A stretch of 5,985 bases of DNA from Sulfuritalea sp. (GCA_026399445.1 JAPLRA010000048.1:1-5985), one strand, 5' to 3'; numbered from the stretch's first letter, positions 1 to 5,985 are shown. Made by a program: numbers and translations. The notes: generated from the letters alone by a model not told the origin.

Positions 1-270
1 GTATTGTCGGACATGGCCCCCAATATGTCAGGGATCGGTATGGTCGATCAGGCGCGCGTGATGGTGCTGGCCGAGCTGACGCTGGAGTTCTGCTCGCTGC
101 ACCTGAAGCCGGGCGGCGACATGCTGACCAAGGTATTTCAGGGCGATGGATTCATGGAATTGCGCCGCGCGCTGCAGGACCAGTTTCAGACCTTGCAGAT
201 GAGAAAGCCGGCCGCTTCACGCAATCGCAGTGCCGAGATTTACCTGCTGGCGAGGAACAAGAAGGCCTGA
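1..270 (+). CDS. rlmE: 23S rRNA (uridine-2552 2'-O)-methyltransferase RlmE (FtsJ/RrmJ), C-terminal part
   Basis: The 5' end lies outside the window and 89 codons are visible. RlmE uses S-adenosylmethionine to methylate the 2'-OH of U2552 in the 23S rRNA A-loop, a late step in 50S subunit assembly in the cytoplasm. The visible part opens with the SDMAPNMSG motif and continues with LKPGGDMLTKVFQG and RKPAASRNRSAEIYLLA, all typical of the RrmJ family. Three of the four K-D-K-E catalytic residues can be placed: D4, K44 and E79 of the fragment. Their spacing of 40 and 35 residues equals that of D124, K164 and E199 in the E. coli enzyme. The first lysine is upstream of the window. The TTG at base 4 is internal to the gene, not a start. 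The gene sits just upstream of ftsH, as in many Proteobacteria. The identification is secure. Confidence 0.96.
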   Translation, partial: VLSDMAPNMSGIGMVDQARVMVLAELTLEFCSLHLKPGGDMLTKVFQGDGFMELRRALQDQFQTLQMRKPAASRNRSAEIYLLARNKKA

Positions 271-287
271 AGCACGGTCCATGCGGT

Positions 288-316
288 TTGCAGGGCATGG
301 CAATCAGCCTTAGAAT
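288..316 (+). promoter_or_regulatory. candidate sigma-70 promoter for ftsH
   Basis: TTGCAG at 288-293 (3 of 6 matches to TTGACA) is separated by exactly 17 bases from TAGAAT at 311-316 (5 of 6 matches to TATAAT). Transcription would start near 323, giving a leader of about 36 bases before the ftsH start at 360. The site lies in the 89-base gap after rlmE, so ftsH may be transcribed independently as well as by read-through. A 6-bp inverted repeat, CCATGC (279-284) and GCATGG (295-300), overlaps the -35 element. This is a pattern match only; no start site is known. Confidence 0.45.
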
Positions 317-343
317 GAACCGATATGTAGTCCCGACCGAGGG

Positions 344-352
344 AAAGAGAGG
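344..352 (+). promoter_or_regulatory. ribosome binding site that decides the ftsH start
   Basis: AAAGAGAGG lies seven bases upstream of the TTG at 360, which is ideal Shine-Dalgarno spacing. The next candidate, ATG at 369, would be 16 bases away. The in-frame TTG at 288 has no comparable site and falls within the candidate -35 box. This favours TTG 360 as the start. Confidence 0.7.
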
Positions 353-359
353 CTTCACC

Positions 360-2240
360 TTGAATAACATGTTCAAAAATATGGCGATCTGGTTGGTGAT
401 CGGCATCGTCCTGATGACGGTGTTCAATCAGTTCAATACTCGCCAGGCCGTGCTCGGATCGCTGGAGTACTCCCAGTTCCTCGAAGAGGTGAAGCAGGGC
501 CGCGTCACCAAGGTGGTAATCCAGGGCCGCACCCTGGAGGCCACCACGACGGACGGCAAGCGGATTACGACCTACGCACCGCCCGACTTGTGGATGGTGT
601 CCGACCTGCTGAAGAACAACGTCAAGGTGGTCGCCAAGCCGGAAGAGGAGCAGTCCTTCCTCACCAGTATTTTCGTTTCGTGGTTCCCGATGCTGCTGCT
701 GATCGGCGTCTGGGTCTTCTTCATGCGCCAGATGCAGGGCGGCGGCAAGGGCGGGGCGTTCTCTTTCGGCAAGAGTCGGGCGCGAATGATGGATGAATCA
801 TCCAACACCATCACCTTCGCCGATGTGGCCGGCTGCGACGAGGCCAAGGAAGAAGTTTACGAAATGGTCGACTTCCTGCGTGATCCGTCGAAGTTCCAGA
901 AGCTCGGCGGCCGCATTCCCCGTGGCGTGCTGCTGGTCGGTTCGCCCGGTACCGGCAAGACCCTGCTGGCAAAAGCGATTGCCGGCGAGGCCAAGGTGCC
1001 GTTCTTCTCGATTTCCGGTTCCGATTTCGTCGAGATGTTCGTCGGTGTCGGCGCTGCGCGCGTGCGCGACATGTTCGACCAGGCGAAGAAGGCCGCACCC
1101 TGCATCATCTTCATCGACGAGCTCGATGCCGTGGGCCGCCAGCGCGGCGCCGGCCTCGGCGGCGGCAACGACGAACGCGAGCAGACTCTGAACCAGATGC
1201 TGGTCGAGATGGACGGTTTCGAAGGTTCCGCCGGCGTCATCGTGGTGGCCGCGACCAACCGTCCCGACGTGCTCGACCCGGCCCTGCTGCGCCCCGGCCG
1301 CTTCGACCGCCAGGTGGTGGTGCCGCTGCCCGACATCCGTGGTCGCGAACAGATCCTCAAGGGGCACATGCGCAAGGTGCCGGTGGCGCCGGACATCGAC
1401 GCATCGATTCTCGCCCGTGGCTGCCCCGGTTTCTCCGGCGCCGACCTGGCCAATCTGGTCAATGAGGCCGCGCTGTTTGCTGCGCGCAGCAACAAGCGCC
1501 TGGTGGACATGGAAGACTTCGAGCGCGCCAAGGACAAGATCATGATGGGCGCCGAGCGCCGCTCCATGGTCATGCCGGAAGAAGAGCGCAGGAACACCGC
1601 GTATCACGAGTCCGGTCACGCCGTGGTGGCCAAGCTGTTGCCGAAGACCGATCCGGTGCATAAAGTGACCGTCATACCGCGTGGCCGGGCGCTGGGCCTG
1701 ACCATGCAGTTGCCCGATCAGGAACGCTACAGCCAGGACCGTGATCGCTTGCTTTGCACCATTTGCGTCCTGTTCGGCGGTCGTATTGCCGAAGAACTGT
1801 TCATGCAGCAGATGACCACCGGTGCCTCCAACGACTTTCAGCGCGCCACCGATCTGGCCCGGCGCATGGTGACGCAGTGGGGCATGTCCGACAGTCTCGG
1901 ACCGATGGTGTATGGCGAAGAGGAGGGCGAAATATTTCTCGGCCGCTCCGTCACCACGCACAAGAACATGTCGGAATCCACCATGCAGAAGGTGGACGTC
2001 GAGATTCGCCGCACGCTCGACGAGCAGTACGCGCGCGCGCGCAGGTTGCTGGAAGACAACCGCGACAAGGTCGAGGCCATGACCGCCGCCCTGCTGGAGC
2101 TTGAGACCATCGACGCCGATCAGATCAACGACATCATGGCGGGTTTGCCGCCGCGTCCGCCCAAGCCTTCCAGCGCGCCGCCGGCGCCCAGGGCCGACAG
2201 CACGCCGGGCCCCGAGCCGACCGCCCCGGCGCCGGCCTGA
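360..2240 (+). CDS. ftsH: ATP-dependent zinc metalloprotease FtsH
   Basis: FtsH is a hexameric inner-membrane AAA+ protease that extracts and degrades misfolded membrane proteins and regulators; in E. coli these include LpxC and sigma-32. From TTG 360 the product is 626 residues. It has a transmembrane helix at about 7-24, a periplasmic domain at about 25-101 and a second helix at about 102-122. The AAA module has Walker A GSPGTGKT (194-201), pore loop FVG (227-229), Walker B IIFIDELDA (249-257) and the second region of homology TNRPDVLDPALLRPGRFDR (about 299-317). The protease domain has the zinc motif HESGH (416-420), and D492 in ASNDF is the likely third ligand. Residues 596-626 form a proline-rich tail with 13 prolines, probably disordered. 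An in-frame extension to TTG 288 adds 24 residues unlike the family and is rejected. ATG 369 is the alternative start. A strong terminator follows the gene. Confidence 0.97.
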   Translation: MNNMFKNMAIWLVIGIVLMTVFNQFNTRQAVLGSLEYSQFLEEVKQGRVTKVVIQGRTLEATTTDGKRITTYAPPDLWMVSDLLKNNVKVVAKPEEEQSFLTSIFVSWFPMLLLIGVWVFFMRQMQGGGKGGAFSFGKSRARMMDESSNTITFADVAGCDEAKEEVYEMVDFLRDPSKFQKLGGRIPRGVLLVGSPGTGKTLLAKAIAGEAKVPFFSISGSDFVEMFVGVGAARVRDMFDQAKKAAPCIIFIDELDAVGRQRGAGLGGGNDEREQTLNQMLVEMDGFEGSAGVIVVAATNRPDVLDPALLRPGRFDRQVVVPLPDIRGREQILKGHMRKVPVAPDIDASILARGCPGFSGADLANLVNEAALFAARSNKRLVDMEDFERAKDKIMMGAERRSMVMPEEERRNTAYHESGHAVVAKLLPKTDPVHKVTVIPRGRALGLTMQLPDQERYSQDRDRLLCTICVLFGGRIAEELFMQQMTTGASNDFQRATDLARRMVTQWGMSDSLGPMVYGEEEGEIFLGRSVTTHKNMSESTMQKVDVEIRRTLDEQYARARRLLEDNRDKVEAMTAALLELETIDADQINDIMAGLPPRPPKPSSAPPAPRADSTPGPEPTAPAPA

Positions 2241-2257
2241 TTCTTATCACAGCTCAG

Positions 2258-2300
2258 ACGGGCCGCCGAAGCAGAACCAATTCGGCGGCCTCCGTTTTTT
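2258..2300 (+). terminator. Rho-independent terminator between ftsH and folP
   Basis: GGCCGCCGAA (2261-2270) and TTCGGCGGCC (2281-2290) form a perfect 10-bp stem with a 10-base loop. ACG (2258-2260) can also pair with CGT (2293-2295) across a 2-base bulge. Six T residues (2295-2300) follow. The structure has the full form of an intrinsic terminator on the + strand only; the opposite strand has no T-run after the stem. It lies 20 bases after the ftsH stop, and its T-run ends one base before the folP ATG, so it may act as an attenuator of folP-glmM rather than an absolute stop. Confidence 0.88.
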
Positions 2301-2301
2301 C

Positions 2302-3132
2302 ATGACACAGAATTTCCACTGCGGCCGCTTCGTCCTCAATGCCGAACGCCCATTGATCATGGGCATCGTCAACCTGTCCGACGACTCCTTTTCCGGCGAC
2401 GGCCTGCACGGCGATGTGGAGGCTGCCATCGCCCAGGCCCTGCGGATGCGGGACGAAGGTGCGCATATCCTCGACCTTGGCGCCGAGTCCTCGCGACCAG
2501 GGGCGGCGCCGGTGCCGGTGCAGCAGGAAGTCGATCGTCTGTTGCCCGTTCTCGAAGCCTTGCGCGACTGCGGTGCGGCGCTGTCGATTGATACCGTCAA
2601 GCCGGAAGTGATGCGCGTCGCGCTGGCGGCCGGCGCCGATATGGTCAACGACATCAATGCGCTGCGCGCGCCGGGTGCGCTGGAACTCGTCGCGGCCAGC
2701 AAGGCAGGGGTTTGCCTGATGCACATGCAGGGCGACCCCGCCACCATGCAGGACGATCCGCGCTATGACGACATCGTGGTCGAGGTCGCCGAGTTTCTCG
2801 GCGAACGTGTCGCTGCGGCCGAGGCAGTTGGCATCGCCCTGAACCGGATTGCGGTCGACCCGGGTTTCGGCTTTGGCAAGACGCTGGAGCACAACATCGA
2901 ACTGCTGCGCCGCCTCGGCGAGTTGGTGGTGCCGGGCCTGCCCCTGCTGGTGGGGCTGTCGCGCAAGTCGATGCTCGGCCTGCTCACCGGTCGCGCGGCG
3001 CCTGAACGGATTTTTGCCGGAGTCGCAGCCCATGTGCTGGCGGTCGAGCGCGGCGCGCGCATCGTGCGCGTGCATGACGTGGCCGCGACGCGCGATGCGC
3101 TGGCGATCTTGCAGGCAGTGGAGGACTACTGA
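2302..3132 (+). CDS. folP: dihydropteroate synthase FolP
   Basis: FolP condenses 6-hydroxymethyl-7,8-dihydropterin pyrophosphate with p-aminobenzoate to give 7,8-dihydropteroate in folate synthesis; it is the sulfonamide target. The 276-residue product is of normal length. Family motifs appear in order: MGIVNLSDDSF (20-30) with metal-site N24, DLGAESSRPGA (58-68), SIDT (95-98) with D97, ND (116-117), LMHMQGDP (139-146), DPGFGFGK (186-193), SRKS (220-223) with K222, and RVHD (256-259) with R256 and H258. The first two motifs differ from the usual NVTPDSFSDGG and GGESTRPGA. ATG 2302 gives the normal N-terminal length, and the next in-frame ATG (2359) would remove the first strand. No Shine-Dalgarno sequence is visible: the upstream region is a terminator stem and a T-run. 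The gene probably shares a transcript with glmM. Confidence 0.96.
   Translation: MTQNFHCGRFVLNAERPLIMGIVNLSDDSFSGDGLHGDVEAAIAQALRMRDEGAHILDLGAESSRPGAAPVPVQQEVDRLLPVLEALRDCGAALSIDTVKPEVMRVALAAGADMVNDINALRAPGALELVAASKAGVCLMHMQGDPATMQDDPRYDDIVVEVAEFLGERVAAAEAVGIALNRIAVDPGFGFGKTLEHNIELLRRLGELVVPGLPLLVGLSRKSMLGLLTGRAAPERIFAGVAAHVLAVERGARIVRVHDVAATRDALAILQAVEDY
3120..3125 (+). promoter_or_regulatory. glmM ribosome binding site inside the end of folP
   Basis: GGAGGA lies seven bases upstream of the glmM ATG at 3133, within the last codons of folP. The folP stop TGA (3130-3132) directly abuts the glmM start. A ribosome ending folP would therefore already cover the glmM initiation region, so translational coupling is likely. 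Confidence 0.8.
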
Positions 3133-4488
3133 ATGGCACGCAAGTATTTCGGAACCGATGGCATCCGCGGTCGCGTCGGACAGTCACCGATCACACCGGA
3201 CTTCGTCATGCGCCTGGGCTACGCAGCAGGCTCTGCACTGTTCGCGCGTGACGGCTTGCCGGCCAACGAGCATCCCGCGGTACTGATCGGCAAGGACACG
3301 CGCATTTCCGGCTACATGCTGGAAGCCGCGCTTGAAGCCGGGTTTTCCGCGGCGGGTGTCGACGTGATGCTCTGCGGGCCGATGCCGACGCCGGCTGTTG
3401 CCTACCTCACCCGTGCCCTGCGGCTGCAGGCCGGCGTGGTGATCTCCGCTTCGCACAATCCCTTCGACGACAACGGCATCAAGTTCTTCTCGGCGCAGGG
3501 TACCAAGCTGCCCGATGCGGTGGAACTCGACATCGAGGCGCGGCTCGATCAGCCGATGACCTGCATGGAGTCGGCCAAGCTCGGCAAGGCACGTCGCGTG
3601 GACGACGCAGCGGGCCGTTACATCGAATTTTGCAAGAGCACCTTCCCCAACGATCTCGACCTGCGCGGCATGAAGATCGTGGTGGACAGCGCCCACGGTG
3701 CGGCCTACCACGTCGCGCCCAATGTATTCCATGAACTCGGCGCCGAGATAGTCGGCGTTGGCGACACGCCGAATGGACTCAACATCAATCACGAAGTCGG
3801 CGCCACCGCGCCCGAGGCGCTGCGCCGTGCCGTGCTTGAGGCGCGTGCCGACTGCGGCATTGCGCTCGATGGCGATGGTGACCGGCTGGTGATGGTTGAT
3901 GCGGCGGGCGAACTCTACGACGGCGATCAATTGCTCTACGTGATTGCCCGCCATCGTGCGCGCAGCCAGCCGGTGCCGGGCGTGGCCGGTACGCTGATGA
4001 GCAACCTCGGCTTCGAACATGCGTTGGGTCGGTTGGGCATCGTCGTCGGTCGGGCCAAAGTCGGCGACCGCTATGTGCTGGAAATGATGCAGGAGAGGGG
4101 CTGGCAACTCGGCGGCGAAAACTCCGGACATATCATCTGCCTTGACCGGCATACCACCGGCGACGGCATCATCGCCGCTTTGCAGGTATTGGCCGCCTTG
4201 CGCGCCACGAATGAAACCCTGGCCGAGGCCTGCGCCGATCTGAGCTTGTATCCGCAAAAGCTGATCAACGTGCGGATGCCCGCCGGTTTTGACTGGACGG
4301 CCGATGTCGACATCAAGTCGGCAGTGAAATCAGCCGAAGTCACTCTGGACGGCAGCGGCCGCGTATTGCTGCGCCCATCAGGCACCGAGCCGCTGCTAAG
4401 GGTGATGGTGGAAGGCCGGGAGGCTGCCGTGGTGTTCGGCCAGGCCGAGGCCATTGCCGGGGCGGTGCGGCAGGCCTTCGGCGAGTAA
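3133..4488 (+). CDS. glmM: phosphoglucosamine mutase GlmM
   Basis: GlmM interconverts glucosamine-6-phosphate and glucosamine-1-phosphate, the step before GlmU makes UDP-N-acetylglucosamine for peptidoglycan and lipopolysaccharide. The product has 451 residues (E. coli has 445) and begins with the characteristic KYFGTDGIRG. All four alpha-D-phosphohexomutase signatures are intact: the phosphoserine loop ISASHNP (104-110) with S107 as the phosphorylated serine, the metal loop DGDGDR (246-251), the sugar-binding loop GENSGH (328-333) and the phosphate-binding loop RPSGTEP (414-420). GENSGH and the overall length fit GlmM better than phosphomannomutase or phosphoglucomutase paralogues. The start directly follows the folP stop and has a strong ribosome binding site. 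The gene ends convergently with the minus-strand sixA, 37 bases away. Confidence 0.97.
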   Translation: MARKYFGTDGIRGRVGQSPITPDFVMRLGYAAGSALFARDGLPANEHPAVLIGKDTRISGYMLEAALEAGFSAAGVDVMLCGPMPTPAVAYLTRALRLQAGVVISASHNPFDDNGIKFFSAQGTKLPDAVELDIEARLDQPMTCMESAKLGKARRVDDAAGRYIEFCKSTFPNDLDLRGMKIVVDSAHGAAYHVAPNVFHELGAEIVGVGDTPNGLNINHEVGATAPEALRRAVLEARADCGIALDGDGDRLVMVDAAGELYDGDQLLYVIARHRARSQPVPGVAGTLMSNLGFEHALGRLGIVVGRAKVGDRYVLEMMQERGWQLGGENSGHIICLDRHTTGDGIIAALQVLAALRATNETLAEACADLSLYPQKLINVRMPAGFDWTADVDIKSAVKSAEVTLDGSGRVLLRPSGTEPLLRVMVEGREAAVVFGQAEAIAGAVRQAFGE

Positions 4489-4520
4489 TCGCCTTGGCGA
4501 TTGCCCCGCCAAAGCGGCAA
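4487..4520 (+). other. two small hairpins in the convergent glmM-sixA gap
   Basis: AATCGCC (4487-4493) and GGCGATT (4496-4502) can form a 6-bp stem with a CTTG loop that begins in the glmM stop codon. A second, bulged hairpin pairs TTG plus CCGC (4501-4509) with GCGGCAA (4514-4520) around CAAA. The two share bases, so they are alternatives. Neither is followed by a T-run on either strand, so they are not convincing intrinsic terminators. They may protect the 3' end of the glmM transcript. Confidence 0.35.
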
Positions 4521-4525
4521 GCCAT

Positions 4526-4978
4526 TCAGGGATTGTGCACCGCGCGCAACACGGTCTGGGTTTCATCATGGCGAACCCGGTTGCTGAACCACCAGACTCC
4601 CGCCTTCTTGATGGTCCAGTCGGCTTCGGTGCCGGCCAGCAGCAGCGAGGCCAGCCGCCCCAGCGCCGGCTGATGGCTGACCAGGATGATTGCGCCGGAG
4701 TGGTCCGGCCAGTCCGCGGCACCGAGCAGGTCGGCAATGTTGGCGCCGACGCCAAGCTGCGTTTTTACCTTAACCGGCAGGCTCAGGGTCTGCGCCGTTT
4801 GCAAGGCCCGTTTGGCGGGACTCGACAGCACCGTAACCTTGGGTAGCCGCTGGCCACGCAGCCACTCTGCCACCTGCTGCGCGTGGTGGAGTCCTCGCGT
4901 CGTGAGTTCACGATCGGCGTCGGCGACCGCGCCGGCGGCTTCCTTTGCCTCGGCATGACGCCACAGTATCAGATCCAT
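4526..4978 (-). CDS. sixA: phosphohistidine phosphatase, SixA type
   Basis: The 150-residue product belongs to the histidine phosphatase superfamily (phosphoglycerate mutase-like fold). The N-terminal signature is WRHAEA, with R7 and the nucleophile H8, followed by DRELTTRG (22-29), SSPAKRALQTA (52-62) with R57, and VSHQP (100-104) with the second catalytic H102. Its short length, the RHAEA motif and the DRELTTRG region match SixA rather than metabolic phosphoglycerate mutases. E. coli SixA removes phosphate from histidine phosphotransfer proteins, with reported targets the ArcB HPt domain and NPr of the nitrogen PTS; the substrate here is unknown. The ATG complement lies at 4976-4978, with GAAGGG (4983-4988) four bases upstream as ribosome binding site. 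The 71-base gap upstream shows no convincing promoter, so transcription may continue from the GGDEF gene. The 3' end converges on glmM. Confidence 0.88.
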   Translation of the reverse strand: MDLILWRHAEAKEAAGAVADADRELTTRGLHHAQQVAEWLRGQRLPKVTVLSSPAKRALQTAQTLSLPVKVKTQLGVGANIADLLGAADWPDHSGAIILVSHQPALGRLASLLLAGTEADWTIKKAGVWWFSNRVRHDETQTVLRAVHNP

Positions 4979-4982
4979 AGTG

Positions 4983-4988
4983 CCCTTC
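4983..4988 (-). promoter_or_regulatory. sixA ribosome binding site
   Basis: GAAGGG on the minus strand lies four bases before the sixA ATG. This is a fair but slightly close Shine-Dalgarno match, and it supports the start chosen. Confidence 0.5.
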
Positions 4989-5049
4989 GCCTGAGTAAGG
5001 CCGGCAGACTAGTCCGTGTGTGTGACAAGGGCATGACAGAAAACGCCGG

Positions 5050-5985
5050 TCACAACGCGTAACAGGCCTGGGCTGCAACCAAGGTTTCCGCAGGAACGCA
5101 CCGCGCTGACGCTGGCGCGTCGGCGCCGATGTCCGGGCTGGCGTCTGGCGTGCCGGCACTGTTGCGGTATTGGCGGCGCTCGATGAACACCACGCTGCCC
5201 GGCATGCGTTTGGCCTCCTTCTTCGCCTCGCTCAGTGCGGCGGACACATCGTGATGGCTGGCGAAGGTTCCCGGCTGGACTATCACACAGCCGATCGACA
5301 GCGCCGGCAGCGCGTGGAACACCGATTGTCCGCGGCGGTCTTCGCCGCTGTAGCCACCAGCCGCAAGGTGTTCCGCGGTCGTAACATAGTGCGGCAGCGA
5401 GGCGTCGAACTGCTCGATTACGCGCTGCAACCGTGCTTCCCAATCGCGGCTTTGCATCAGGACGATGAAATCGTCGCCGCCGACATGTCCGACGAAATCC
5501 TCGTGATCGGCCGTCGCTTCGGTCAGGAGTGCGCCGACCTGCTGGATCATCTGGTCGCCGCGTCGGTAGCCGTAGGCATCGTTGTAGGGTTTGAAATGGT
5601 CGAGATCGCAGTAGGCGGCGACAAAACCATGCTCCGCCTCGATCAGCCGATCCATCTGTTCGTTGATCGGGACGTTGCCCGGAAGTTGCGTCAGGGGGTT
5701 GGCGTAGCGGGCGGCGCGAATCTGCATGTCGGTGATGATCGCCATCAGTTCGCGCAGGAAGCCGATGCCGCAATACTGCCCCTGCCGGGTGATGATAATG
5801 GTATCGCAGACTTCGCTGCTGCGCAGGCTGCCGATGATCTGTGCAACGTCCTGCGCGCTCCTCGCCTCGTCGAACAGCAGCGGCGGGTCCATGACCATGG
5901 TGCATGAGCGCTTGCCATAAAGTTCGCGGCGAAACGGGCGGGCAAAGCGGTCGATCAGCGAACTGCGTGTAATGATTCCGACTGG
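5050..5985 (-). CDS. CBS-GGDEF cyclic-di-GMP signalling protein (probable EAL-CBS-GGDEF), C-terminal part
   Basis: The frame is open to the window edge, giving 311 visible residues with the N-terminus missing. Fragment residues 1-10 (PVGIITRSSL) look like the end of a first CBS repeat. Residues about 28-90 form a second CBS-like repeat, with DTIIITRQGQYCGIGFLREL its final strands. A GGDEF domain follows at about 93-271. It opens with ANPLTQLPGN, has the metal and GTP-binding segment CDLDHFKPYND (126-136) and the active-site loop GGDDF (169-173), and ends with AKKEAKRMPGSVVFIE. This order is known from proteins with an N-terminal EAL phosphodiesterase domain, so an EAL domain is expected off the window; that is inference. 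The signature is GGDDF rather than GG(D/E)EF. The position of the RxxD inhibitory site reads DHED, so product inhibition at that site is probably absent. The last ~40 residues are a low-complexity tail. The MVMD start at 5898 would split the CBS repeats and is not the true start. Confidence 0.87.
   Translation of the reverse strand, partial: PVGIITRSSLIDRFARPFRRELYGKRSCTMVMDPPLLFDEARSAQDVAQIIGSLRSSEVCDTIIITRQGQYCGIGFLRELMAIITDMQIRAARYANPLTQLPGNVPINEQMDRLIEAEHGFVAAYCDLDHFKPYNDAYGYRRGDQMIQQVGALLTEATADHEDFVGHVGGDDFIVLMQSRDWEARLQRVIEQFDASLPHYVTTAEHLAAGGYSGEDRRGQSVFHALPALSIGCVIVQPGTFASHHDVSAALSEAKKEAKRMPGSVVFIERRQYRNSAGTPDASPDIGADAPASARCVPAETLVAAQACYAL

Noticed and set aside
288..359. In-frame N-terminal extension of FtsH from TTG 288
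   Set aside because: The extra 24 residues do not resemble FtsH N-termini, lack a ribosome binding site and overlap a likely promoter; TTG 360 has ideal Shine-Dalgarno spacing.
798..1961. Long minus-strand open frame (387 residues) across ftsH
   Set aside because: It is antisense to conserved FtsH catalytic motifs, has a low-complexity composition rich in His, Gly and Ala, and is a known artefact of GC-rich codon bias.
2101..2301. Upstream extension of folP overlapping the ftsH end
   Set aside because: The frame is open, but the residues are Arg/Pro-rich and unlike any dihydropteroate synthase; no start codon lies between the ftsH stop and ATG 2302.
3184..4257. Long minus-strand open frame (357 residues) across glmM
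   Set aside because: It is a shadow of glmM, whose four signatures are intact on the + strand; no family is recognisable in the antisense product.
5007..5024. GACTAGTC palindrome and short GT repeat in the sixA upstream gap
   Set aside because: Eight-base palindrome and nine-base repeat are too short to claim a function; no paired site is seen nearby.
5000..5028. Minus-strand TTGTCA as a -35 box for sixA
   Set aside because: At 16-18 bases downstream the sequence is GC-rich (GCCGGC) with no -10 match.
5021..5054. TGTGAC and GTCACA half-sites resembling a CRP operator
   Set aside because: They are separated by 22 bases, whereas the CRP consensus has TGTGA and TCACA six bases apart; more likely chance.
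5170..5907. Plus-strand open frame (245 residues) opposite the GGDEF gene
   Set aside because: The minus strand carries clear GGDEF and CBS-like motifs; the + frame shows no recognisable domain or ribosome binding site.

Overview
The window is a 5,985-base chromosomal segment with high GC content (roughly 60-65% by eye), tightly packed genes and GC-rich third codon positions. The order rlmE-ftsH-folP-glmM is the classic conserved cluster of Beta- and Gammaproteobacteria. The FtsH N-terminus (MNNMFKNMAIWLVIG), its proline-rich tail and the style of the folP product suggest a betaproteobacterium, perhaps near Rhodocyclales. That placement is inference from memory, not a database result.

Layout. 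Bases 1-270 hold the 3' end of rlmE (23S rRNA 2'-O-methyltransferase). A gap of about 90 bases follows, with a plausible sigma-70 promoter and a good ribosome binding site. Next come ftsH (360-2240, TTG start), a strong intrinsic terminator whose T-run ends one base before the folP start, folP (2302-3132) and glmM (3133-4488, which starts directly after the folP stop codon). All of these are on the + strand. Two minus-strand genes converge on them: a sixA-type phosphohistidine phosphatase (4526-4978) and the 3' part of a CBS-GGDEF signalling protein (5050 to the window edge), which probably has an EAL domain outside the window. The only other non-coding stretches are 37 bases after glmM and 71 bases between the two minus-strand genes.

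How the genes work together. RlmE and FtsH form a ribosome-maturation and membrane protein quality-control pair. FolP makes dihydropteroate for folate, and GlmM makes glucosamine-1-phosphate for peptidoglycan and lipopolysaccharide. Translation of folP and glmM looks coupled. SixA and the GGDEF protein are signalling genes with no obvious metabolic tie to the cluster.

This is mostly an ordinary housekeeping region, and I found no novel system, mobile element, CRISPR array or RNA gene. The points most worth a second look are the terminator abutting the folP start with no Shine-Dalgarno sequence, the altered pterin-loop motifs in FolP, and the GGDDF active-site variant lacking an RxxD inhibitory site.
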